Source: Bryobacteraceae bacterium (GTDB taxonomy: Bacteria; Acidobacteriota; Terriglobia; Bryobacterales; Bryobacteraceae). From it: a stretch of 10,209 nt of DNA. The position numbers and the translations under genes were made by a program. The notes beneath the pieces were generated by a model. The model searched no databases, was not told where the DNA came from, and worked only from the letters and a program-made list of their open reading frames with translations. The stretch covers positions 1 through 10,209 of the forward strand of contig JAICMB010000076.1 in NCBI GenBank assembly GCA_025929455.1. Direction: 5' to 3'. Positions 1 through 5,193 of this stretch are shown here, one piece after another (position 1 is the stretch's first letter; the number at the start of each line of letters is the position of its first letter).

Positions 1-173
1 ACGTCCTCGTAGCCACGGCGGATTGCGGCAACCGACTCTTCGTGATCTCGCCGTTCCGACTCTAGAAATTCAGCCAGAACCTCATCAAGCGCCGCGGCAG
101 GCTCTTGCCCGCGGCGTTGCGCATACTCTTCCAGTTGCGCCTTGCGTTCCGACGTGATGAATATCACGTCCAT
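1..173 (-). CDS. ParD-like (ribbon-helix-helix type) antitoxin, N-terminal part, cut by the window edge
   Basis: An open frame of 57 complete codons runs from ATG at 173 to the left edge without a stop. The protein begins MDVIFITSERKAQLEEYAQ and ends at the edge in AAIRRGYEDV. A short beta-like start, then 'QLEEYAQRRGQEPAAALDEVLAEFLE', then a charged helix with 'IRRGYED' is the pattern I associate with ParD/CopG-like antitoxins of type II toxin-antitoxin pairs. In these pairs a RelE/ParE-fold toxin usually follows at once. Such antitoxins bind and neutralise the toxin and repress their own promoter through the N-terminal DNA-binding part. The toxin gene would lie beyond position 1 and cannot be seen. 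The start is favoured because a sigma70-like promoter lies just upstream. An isolated antitoxin-like regulator is possible. The family call rests on overall resemblance, not on a catalytic motif. Confidence 0.7.
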   Translation of the reverse strand, partial: MDVIFITSERKAQLEEYAQRRGQEPAAALDEVLAEFLESERRDHEESVAAIRRGYED

Positions 174-179
174 GCCCCA

Positions 180-208
180 AGCCTAGAGCTTGCAGGCCCT
201 CCTGTCAA
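180..208 (-). promoter_or_regulatory. Sigma70-like promoter of the antitoxin gene
   Basis: On the minus strand a perfect TTGACA (208-203) is followed by a 17-bp spacer and TAGGCT (185-180), which matches TATAAT at 3 of 6 positions. The ATG at 173 lies only 6 bp beyond the -10 box, so a transcript would start at or next to the start codon (leaderless or nearly so). No Shine-Dalgarno sequence stands at the right distance. A GGAGGG lies inside the spacer, too far upstream for use with this ATG. The weak -10 match lowers certainty. Confidence 0.5.
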
Positions 209-262
209 TGACGGGTGGACGGGCATCGGCCGTGCCGGAATCGTGTGCGACACTGCTCTTAG

Positions 263-853
263 ATGAGGTTCGGAATCGCCCTGCTTGCGTTTGCGAGCGC
301 GGGTTTTGCGCAATCACCAACTCAAAATTCCACGCCGTCGCCTACTGCGAACGCAGGTGTCGCGACGGAGTGGGACACGCGCGCTCTGGTCACCGCACTC
401 GATCACCAGTTGCAGCGCTTACGCCCGCTGCTCGATCAAATCAAGCCGGAGGAATGGACGGCGCACGGCGCTCCCGCCGCATACGTGCAGCAGTGGCGCA
501 ATACCGAAGCCGAGTTGCGGTATGTCCTGCAGAGCAGCGCGGCTTTTATGAAAGAACCGGCTCGACTGCCGCTCGCGCTCGACACCTACTTCCGCTTGGA
601 GTCGACCGGCACGCTGCTCAGCTCACTGATCGAAGGCGCGCGCAAGTATCAGAACCCAGCCACGGCCGATCTGATCCAGAGCATCGTCAACGAGAGCGCG
701 GGCAATCGCGACAAATTGCGCCAGTACATCCAGGATCTCGCGACCGAAAAAGAGCAGGAATTTAAGATCGCCGATCGCGAGGCACAGCGCTGCCGTGCGA
801 GGATGCTGAGCCAACCGTCCACCAACACCCGCGACAGGAGGAAGTCCCATTGA
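263..853 (+). CDS. Secreted helical protein of unknown function
   Basis: A 196-residue protein. Residues 1-16 form a signal peptide (MRFGIALLAFASAGFA, likely cleavage after AFA), so it should be exported to the periplasm. A Ser/Thr/Pro/Asn-rich linker (about 17-33) leads into an almost wholly helical body (about 36-170) with 'WDTRALVTALDHQLQRL', 'LALDTYFRLES' and 'RKYQNPATADLIQSI'. The C-terminus is basic. I see no enzyme motif, metal site or membrane helix beyond the signal. From memory it resembles a conserved hypothetical family of Acidobacteriota, but I cannot assign a role. The ATG at 263 has no clear Shine-Dalgarno sequence, and no obvious promoter was found in the 89 bp that separate it from the divergent antitoxin gene. 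Its stop overlaps the TTG start of the next gene, so the two are almost certainly co-translated. Confidence 0.85.
   Translation: MRFGIALLAFASAGFAQSPTQNSTPSPTANAGVATEWDTRALVTALDHQLQRLRPLLDQIKPEEWTAHGAPAAYVQQWRNTEAELRYVLQSSAAFMKEPARLPLALDTYFRLESTGTLLSSLIEGARKYQNPATADLIQSIVNESAGNRDKLRQYIQDLATEKEQEFKIADREAQRCRARMLSQPSTNTRDRRKSH
836..843 (+). promoter_or_regulatory. Strong ribosome binding site deciding the TTG start at 850
   Basis: AGGAGGAA, a near-full match to the anti-Shine-Dalgarno sequence, ends about 7-8 bases before the TTG at 850-852. It sits inside the last codons of the upstream gene and justifies the non-ATG start and the overlap of the two genes. Confidence 0.8.
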
Positions 854-1158
854 CAGAAGCCGCGACCTTCACCTGCAGCATCTGCGGGGAGCCGTCCACA
901 GAAATTTGCGTCTACTGCACAAAGGACGCGTGTCCTAACCATCGCTGCCCGCGCTGCGGCCGCTGCAGCGATTGTTGTGAGTGCGACGTGCCCTTGGACG
1001 TCGAGGGAGAATCCACAGCCGAAGCCGGCGCGGAAAGCACGCCGATGCTGGCCGAACCGGAGGCATCCGCAACTCCGGACCTAAATACGCCGCGTCCAGA
1101 AGTACTGGAGCGTACTACGGAATCGAAGCAGCCGGACGAAGGTGGTTGGCAGCCGTAA
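850..1158 (+). CDS. Small Cys-rich, probably zinc-binding protein with acidic tail
   Basis: A 102-residue protein starting with TTG, which overlaps the TGA of the upstream gene (TTGA, 850-853). Residues 9-45 hold eleven cysteines and one histidine: C9-x2-C12, C20-x2-C23, C28, H31, C33-x2-C36, C39, C42, C43, C45. This spacing suggests two or more zinc sites of the zinc-ribbon or B-box-like kind. The remainder (about 46-102) is rich in Glu, Pro, Ser and Thr, acidic and probably disordered. It has no signal peptide, so it is likely cytoplasmic although its partner gene encodes an exported protein. Zinc clusters of this sort usually mediate protein or nucleic acid contacts, but nothing here shows which. 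Similar small proteins occur in Acidobacteriota as hypotheticals (from memory). Confidence 0.82.
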   Translation: MTEAATFTCSICGEPSTEICVYCTKDACPNHRCPRCGRCSDCCECDVPLDVEGESTAEAGAESTPMLAEPEASATPDLNTPRPEVLERTTESKQPDEGGWQP

Positions 1159-1282
1159 TCGTACGCTTGTGCACGCGCTGTAAAAACATTCGCGGGTGTT
1201 GCCGATATGTGTTCTGGACGCCGGTTTTTCTACTCCGCGGGCGCTGCTCCACGCGGGTAAATTATTGAAACTCTGCTTGATT

Positions 1283-1310
1283 TTGCGACATCCAGAAGGT
1301 AGAGTGTAAT
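1283..1310 (+). promoter_or_regulatory. Candidate sigma70 promoter for the gene at 1410
   Basis: TTGCGA (1283-1288, 4 of 6 to TTGACA) and TGTAAT (1305-1310, 5 of 6 to TATAAT) are separated by 16 bp. Transcription would start near 1317, giving a leader of roughly 90 bases before the GTG at 1410. No other promoter-like pair stood out in the 251-bp gap 1159-1409. Confidence 0.4.
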
Positions 1311-1311
1311 C

Positions 1312-1327
1312 CTGAAGGTCGCTTCAG
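1312..1327 (+). repeat. Perfect 6-bp inverted repeat at the predicted transcription start
   Basis: CTGAAG-GTCG-CTTCAG is a perfect 6-bp stem with a 4-base loop, just downstream of the TGTAAT box. It spans the expected +1, so it could be an operator half-site pair or a 5'-end hairpin. It may also be chance; a 6-bp repeat alone is weak evidence. Confidence 0.35.
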
Positions 1328-1395
1328 ACGTGTCGTGACGCGAAAGGAAAACACAGCCGGCAGGTTGGGTAGTTGGATGGCGAGTTCTGAAGGAA

Positions 1396-1403
1396 GGGAG
1401 GGG
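1396..1403 (+). promoter_or_regulatory. Purine-rich ribosome binding site deciding the GTG start at 1410
   Basis: GGGAGGGG contains GGAGG about 8 bases before the GTG at 1410. The other in-frame starts, GTG 1335 and ATG 1377, have no comparable site. This makes 1410 the best start for the small conserved protein. Confidence 0.65.
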
Positions 1404-1409
1404 CGGCAA

Positions 1410-1700
1410 GTGGAAGAAAAACTGAAGGACCTAATGCAGGAACTCGGAAATGCGATTAACGAGTCGCTTTCCGACTCCGATCGTATCGCCGCGGCTATTG
1501 GTGAGATTAAAAGAGCCGGGTACGATGTATTCCTGGTCCTTGAAGCCACGATCGGCTTTAACAAGCGCGACGAAGATTCCGATGAAGCCGTTCCGGAACA
1601 CTCCACTGCATCGCATCGCGACCCGAACAGGATTAAGCTGACCTCGCAGGATCAGAAATTCCTTCGTGCGTTAAAAATCGCCGTGGACGACGAGCAATGA
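1410..1700 (+). CDS. Small conserved hypothetical protein, 96 residues
   Basis: From GTG 1410 the protein reads MEEKLKDLMQELGNAINES and continues with a compact predicted alpha/beta core ('SDSDRIAAAIGEIKRAGYDV' then 'FLVLEATIGFNK', about residues 20-52). A charged, probably flexible stretch follows, then a conserved-looking C-terminal segment 'KLTSQDQKFLRALKIAVD'. There is no signal peptide, membrane helix or catalytic motif. It resembles small hypothetical proteins common in Acidobacteriota (recalled, not searched). The frame extends upstream to GTG 1335, but those 25 residues are low in complexity and lack a ribosome binding site. The gene has its own candidate promoter at 1283-1310 and converges on the glycosyltransferase gene with 24 bp between the stop codons. 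Function unknown. Confidence 0.8.
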   Translation: MEEKLKDLMQELGNAINESLSDSDRIAAAIGEIKRAGYDVFLVLEATIGFNKRDEDSDEAVPEHSTASHRDPNRIKLTSQDQKFLRALKIAVDDEQ

Positions 1701-1724
1701 CGCGATCTGCAGTGAGTTGACCGG

Positions 1725-2756
1725 CTACACGCTTAAGAGCTCCTGGTAAGCTTGCCAGGTATCATCAGACGCCCGTTTCCATGTGAAACGGGCGCTGTGC
1801 TTTAGGCCCTTTTCCCGCAAATCCGCACTCAGAGCCTCGTCGTTCGCGAGCTGACGTAAGCCCTCCGCGACCGCCTCTGTTTCATGACAATTTACGAGCA
1901 ACGCGGCATCTCCCGCCACCTCTCGAAGTGCTGAGCCGTTGGAGGTCAGCACGGGAACGCCGCGCGCCATCGCTTCCAGCACAGGAATTCCGAAACCTTC
2001 ATCGAGCGACGGAAACGCGAAGATGCTGGCGCGTGCGTAAAGCCGCTCCAACTCCGCGTCGCTCACGTATCCGCGCATCTCGATGTCGCGCGCACGCGGG
2101 CTGCGCTCGATGGCACGCAGCGCCTCTTCGGCGCCGAAGCCAAACGCGCCTGCCAGCACCAACTTCCAATCGCGCGGCATTGCTTCGAACGCCTGCACCA
2201 GCCGCGCGACGTTCTTGCGCTTCTGGATCGCGCCCACGAACAACACCATCCGTTCGCGCTTGATCGGAGGCGCGAGCGGCGCGGACCACACGCCATGATG
2301 CACGACGCGAATGCGGCTGCGCTCGACATCGAGGATTTCGTGAACCTGTCTGGCCGTGAACTCCGAAACCGCGATGATCAGATCGGAGAGCGCCGCGGCC
2401 TGACGCGCCTGCACGGTGAAGCGCTGCTTAAACCCCGGCGTCGAATAGTCGCCCGAGAACACGAACAGATCGTGAAACGTCGTGATCACGGGAGCGCGCC
2501 CGCGTTGATCGACGCGCTGGTTCAGTGCATGAAACAATCGCGCGCGTGCGGGCGGATGCCGCCACAACAGCCGCGCGCGTCCGTTCCGCGGTAGCGGGCG
2601 TCCCAAACCGCGCACGAACCGATGCGGACGGTAACAGTACAGAAAGCGGTGTTCCGGGTGCGATTCGGCTACCGCGCGCGTAATCTCGTTCGAATACACG
2701 CCCACGCCGGAAAGATTGCTGCCCACCATGTAGGTGGTATCCCAGGCGAGCGTCAA
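1725..2756 (-). CDS. GT4-family glycosyltransferase (group 1)
   Basis: A 343-residue retaining glycosyltransferase with GT-B fold that transfers a sugar from a nucleotide donor, probably in the cytoplasm during surface polysaccharide or glycolipid synthesis. Visible family marks are the N-terminal strand and glycine loop (LAWDTTYM, SGVGVYSNEI, residues 3-25), FHDL (94-97), AVSEF (129-133), HHGV (153-156), FVGAIQKRKN with donor-binding R180/K181, GYVSDAELERLY (229-240) and the E-x7-E pair E253/E261 in DEGFGIPVLEAM. Length is normal to slightly short for GT4. The only start that keeps the first strand is TTG 2756: an in-frame stop, which ends the cytochrome gene, lies 6 bp upstream, and ATG 2729 would remove the strand. 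No Shine-Dalgarno sequence is visible, so translation probably depends on coupling to the upstream gene. Donor and acceptor cannot be read from the sequence. Confidence 0.93.
   Translation of the reverse strand: MTLAWDTTYMVGSNLSGVGVYSNEITRAVAESHPEHRFLYCYRPHRFVRGLGRPLPRNGRARLLWRHPPARARLFHALNQRVDQRGRAPVITTFHDLFVFSGDYSTPGFKQRFTVQARQAAALSDLIIAVSEFTARQVHEILDVERSRIRVVHHGVWSAPLAPPIKRERMVLFVGAIQKRKNVARLVQAFEAMPRDWKLVLAGAFGFGAEEALRAIERSPRARDIEMRGYVSDAELERLYARASIFAFPSLDEGFGIPVLEAMARGVPVLTSNGSALREVAGDAALLVNCHETEAVAEGLRQLANDEALSADLREKGLKHSARFTWKRASDDTWQAYQELLSV
1742..1759. repeat. Imperfect palindrome in the 3' end of the glycosyltransferase gene
   Basis: CCTGGTAAG/CTTGCCAGG pairs at 8 of 9 positions with no loop. 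It lies 10 bp from the stronger repeat at 1770-1794 and about 40 bp after the stop of the convergent small gene. Confidence 0.45.
1770..1794. terminator. Perfect 10-bp hairpin, possible bidirectional terminator between convergent genes
   Basis: CGCCCGTTTC and GAAACGGGCG form a perfect 10-bp stem around the 5-base loop CATGT. In the minus direction it lies inside the last codons of the glycosyltransferase gene (residues R-F-T-W-K-R). In the plus direction it lies 70 bp past the stop at 1700. Neither side has an immediate T-run, so it is not a classic intrinsic terminator. It could act with Rho, or as an mRNA end-protecting structure for the convergent pair. The coding constraint does not by itself require such a stem. 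Confidence 0.45.
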
Positions 2757-2762
2757 TGCGCT

Positions 2763-3539
2763 CTACTGCGGCATGCGCTGCGGGTGTTCCGAGCCGCGAT
2801 GGCACGTGTAGCAGCCAATTTGCATGTGGCCGTTGAAGTAGGTCTGGTTGATGCCGTGCGTCATCTCGATCATCTTGCGTGCGATCAGCTTCGTCTGCTT
2901 GGCATCGGAGGCGAAGTTGCCTTCTTCGTGGCAGAAGTCGCAGTGCACGCCGAGGGCCGTGTTGAACGACGCCATCGTGTTCAGGAATTGCGAGTACGGG
3001 AGGTCCTTGAGGAGCTTCACGTTCTTCTCGACCTCGCCAGCGGTCTTTTCCGGGCCGCGCAGCACTTCGCCTTCAGAGTCGGGCTGCTTGTCGAACACGA
3101 GCGTCTCGTTCATGTCGCGCCCGAACATTTTGCCGGTGCGTTCGACGTGCAATTCCTGGCCGTTATCCGATAGCCAGAACTTCTCGTGAACGTTCGACGG
3201 CATCGAGGATGGCCCGGTGGATTCCGCAACCGCGGCATCGCCTTCCACCGTGACGTGCGTCTTGAGCGGAACGCCGCGCACGATGTTGCGAGTGTCCTTC
3301 CCGCTCAGATCGTATTGCCACACCTGGCGCACGGGAGGCCGCGGGCCACCAATGGTTCCATTCGTTTCCGTAAGCTTGTCGCCCTCCTGCGTGAGGACAA
3401 CGAGCGTGGTCCCGCGCGGCGCGTTGGCCATTTTGCTCTTTTCTGGATTCAGCTTCCATACGCCGCTGAAATTGGGAACCGCCGCGCTCGCCGTGAACAC
3501 GGCCGCGAACAACACTGGTACAAACCTAAGTGCCTGCAT
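2763..3539 (-). CDS. Secreted di-heme cytochrome c with lipocalin-like N-terminal domain
   Basis: A 258-residue protein with signal peptide (about 1-20, ending TASAA), so heme attachment and function are periplasmic. Residues about 22-150 begin NFSGVWKLNPEKSK and form a beta-rich lipocalin-like domain often seen in Acidobacteriota secreted proteins. Residues about 180-250 form a domain like the reaction-centre cytochrome subunit (PF02276): heme sites C200-x2-C203-H204 (CDFCH) and C243-x2-C246-H247 (CYTCH). Candidate axial methionines are M189 and M223 or M226, each N-terminal to its CxxCH as in that family. It has two hemes, not the four of photosynthetic reaction-centre cytochromes, and nothing points to photosynthesis. 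It probably carries electrons in a periplasmic redox chain; partner unknown. It lies 32 bp after the phosphatase gene and 6 bp before the glycosyltransferase gene. Confidence 0.9.
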   Translation of the reverse strand: MQALRFVPVLFAAVFTASAAVPNFSGVWKLNPEKSKMANAPRGTTLVVLTQEGDKLTETNGTIGGPRPPVRQVWQYDLSGKDTRNIVRGVPLKTHVTVEGDAAVAESTGPSSMPSNVHEKFWLSDNGQELHVERTGKMFGRDMNETLVFDKQPDSEGEVLRGPEKTAGEVEKNVKLLKDLPYSQFLNTMASFNTALGVHCDFCHEEGNFASDAKQTKLIARKMIEMTHGINQTYFNGHMQIGCYTCHRGSEHPQRMPQ

Positions 3540-3550
3540 GCTGGTTAGTT

Positions 3551-3556
3551 ATTGTA
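3551..3556 (-). promoter_or_regulatory. -10-like hexamer close upstream of the cytochrome start
   Basis: TACAAT (5 of 6 to TATAAT) lies on the minus strand 11 bp before the ATG at 3539, in the 32-bp gap after the phosphatase stop. No good -35 stands at 16-18 bp (TAGACA is only 12 bp away). It could give an internal, nearly leaderless transcript for the cytochrome and glycosyltransferase. A single hexamer is weak evidence. Confidence 0.3.
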
Positions 3557-3571
3557 CTCTGGATTTCTTGT

Positions 3572-5170
3572 CTACTGTATCATCTCGCCCAAAATGCGTC
3601 CCACCGAACCCCCCGGTTCGTTCATCTGCAGCAGGGCTGAGAGCGTGGGCGCGATGTCGTTCACGGCGACGTGCTCGTAATAGGTTCCGGGCTTGATATG
3701 CGCGCCCATGAATATGACGGGCACGTGCGTGTCATAGTTGAAGGGCGTGCCGTGTGAGGTGCCGTGCGTGCCTTCCGCGACAATCCAGTAAGGATCCGGT
3801 ACGGCGACGATATCGCCTGAGCGCTCAATATTAAAGCCGTTGCGCACAGCACGGCTGACGAAATCCTCCATCACGTGCCCGCCAATGATGTCGTCGCGCG
3901 TGTACACGCGGAAGATATCAGGCATCTCGCGCAGCGCCGCGGCCGCGGTGTTCTCGACTTCCTCTTCATTCAGCTTGCGCTCGCGCACCAGGTCGCGATT
4001 GAGGTACGGAATCGGTCCCGCGGTGCCCAGCACCCACTTGCCCGCCCCGTACTTCGTTTCGAGTGCGGCCTGGATCGCCGCGATCATCTTCCGTGCGGAA
4101 AGACGGCCCCCCGGCATGTGCCGCGCGCGGTTCACCTCCGGCACCGGCGTGACGCCATGGTCCGCAGTCAGCACAAACAGAGTGTTGTGTGGCCCAATCC
4201 GGCCGTCTATATAATCCATTAGCTTCGCCAGCAGGCGGTCCGTACGGATCGAGATGTCGCGCACTTCGGGAGAATCCGGCCCGAGTGCATGGCCGACGTA
4301 GTCGTTGGAGGAGAAGCTCACGCACAGAACATCGGTTCCTTCATGACGGCCGAGCTGCTCGGCGGCGACGGCGTGCTCCGCCATCTGCTCGATCAGGTCG
4401 TTGCCGAACGGAGTTGCTTCGAGGCCGCTATAGAGAGTCGCGCCCACGCCCGGCAGGCGGCGGTACGGCGTCACGCCCGAGCCCGGTTTGGCGTCGAACG
4501 GCAGCCATTCCGCACGCGCGTATTTGTCCGCCGGGCGCGAGCGGTTGTAGTCGCGCACCCAGGTGGGCAGCTCCTTGAAGTAGTACGTGCTGCTGACCCA
4601 GTTTCCGCTGGAGGCATCGAACCAGTACGCGCCATCGGCCATGTGACCTGAAGGCAGAATGGCGGCGCGATCTTTGATCGAGACGCCGATCACTTTGCCG
4701 CCCTTGCCCTCCATCTTGAGCTCGTCGCCGACGGTGTCGACCAGGAGCCGGTGCGGCGATGAACCGATGCGTCCTTCCGCGCCGCCGAGTAGCTGCGTCG
4801 AATCATCGGATACGCTGGTGACTTCCTTGCCGGTTTCGCGGTCGTACCATTCATTGCCGACGATGCCACTGATGGCGGGAGTGGCGCCGGTCAGGAACGT
4901 CGAGTGGCCGATCGCCGTTACGGTCGGAAAGTGCACATGATGCGCGTCGACAAAAACAGCGCCGTGCTCAAACGCGCGCGCGAATCCGCCGGTGTAGTCC
5001 TTACGAAAGCGCTGCAAGTAGTCGTAGCGGAACTGATCGATGACGACAGCGAGCAGCAGCTTGGGATTCGCGTGCGGCCCGGCGGTCCCGGTAGCAAGTT
5101 GCGCGAGCGCGTGGAGACCCAGCGCCGCGGCGATCAGCGTAGCCGCGAGAACAGGAAGCAGACGTTTCAT
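3572..5170 (-). CDS. PafA-type alkaline phosphatase (type I phosphodiesterase/nucleotide pyrophosphatase superfamily)
   Basis: A 532-residue exported metal-dependent phosphatase. ATG 5170 places a signal peptide at residues 1-24 (MKRLLPVLAATLIAAALGLHALAQ). The frame opens to GTG 5221, but that start would overlap the divergent gene and bury the signal. All residues known from Elizabethkingia PafA can be matched: zinc ligand D45 (VIDQ), nucleophile T85 in PTVTAIGH, N106 (GNEWYD), K166 and R168 (IKDR), D290 and H294 (NDYVGH), D337/H338 (TADHG) and H473 (SHGTPF). The KDR element separates phosphate-monoesterase PafA enzymes from related diesterases, so periplasmic release of phosphate from organic monoesters is the likely role. 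It is first in a minus-strand run with the cytochrome and glycosyltransferase. No Shine-Dalgarno sequence precedes the ATG; see the region at 5172-5188. I see no recognisable Pho box. Confidence 0.92.
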   Translation of the reverse strand: MKRLLPVLAATLIAAALGLHALAQLATGTAGPHANPKLLLAVVIDQFRYDYLQRFRKDYTGGFARAFEHGAVFVDAHHVHFPTVTAIGHSTFLTGATPAISGIVGNEWYDRETGKEVTSVSDDSTQLLGGAEGRIGSSPHRLLVDTVGDELKMEGKGGKVIGVSIKDRAAILPSGHMADGAYWFDASSGNWVSSTYYFKELPTWVRDYNRSRPADKYARAEWLPFDAKPGSGVTPYRRLPGVGATLYSGLEATPFGNDLIEQMAEHAVAAEQLGRHEGTDVLCVSFSSNDYVGHALGPDSPEVRDISIRTDRLLAKLMDYIDGRIGPHNTLFVLTADHGVTPVPEVNRARHMPGGRLSARKMIAAIQAALETKYGAGKWVLGTAGPIPYLNRDLVRERKLNEEEVENTAAAALREMPDIFRVYTRDDIIGGHVMEDFVSRAVRNGFNIERSGDIVAVPDPYWIVAEGTHGTSHGTPFNYDTHVPVIFMGAHIKPGTYYEHVAVNDIAPTLSALLQMNEPGGSVGRILGEMIQ

Positions 5171-5171
5171 T

Positions 5172-5188
5172 TGCAATTTAGAATTGTA
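5172..5188. promoter_or_regulatory. Overlapping divergent -10 boxes within a near-palindrome
   Basis: Only 23 bp (5171-5193) separate the two divergent start codons. TGCAATT-TAG-AATTGTA (5172-5188) is an inverted repeat matching at 6 of 7 positions. On the minus strand it contains TACAAT (5188-5183), 12 bp before ATG 5170. On the plus strand it contains TAGAAT (5179-5184), 9 bp before ATG 5194. Each matches TATAAT at 5 of 6 positions. Transcripts from either would have a leader of about 0-6 bases, consistent with the lack of a Shine-Dalgarno sequence at both genes. Convincing -35 boxes are absent. Confidence 0.45.
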
Positions 5189-5193
5189 CAGCG

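Noticed and set aside
225..245. GC-rich imperfect inverted repeat (GGCATCGGCCGTGCC) between the antitoxin and the secreted protein genes
   Set aside because: The arms pair only with a bulge, and such short GC repeats are common at this base composition. It could be an antitoxin operator, but the evidence is too thin.
190..765. Open frame of 191 codons on the plus strand overlapping the secreted helical protein
   Set aside because: Composition is Arg/Ser-rich and lacks structure, while the overlapping frame has a signal peptide, regular helices and a coupled downstream gene.
1182..1232. Possible terminator after the Cys-rich gene (A-run near 1182, T-run near 1227)
   Set aside because: I could not fold a stable GC stem directly before either run, so an intrinsic terminator is not supported.
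2622..3173. Open frame of 183 codons on the plus strand opposite the cytochrome gene
   Set aside because: It is antisense to a gene with two CxxCH heme motifs and has repetitive Val/Ala/His composition typical of a shadow frame.
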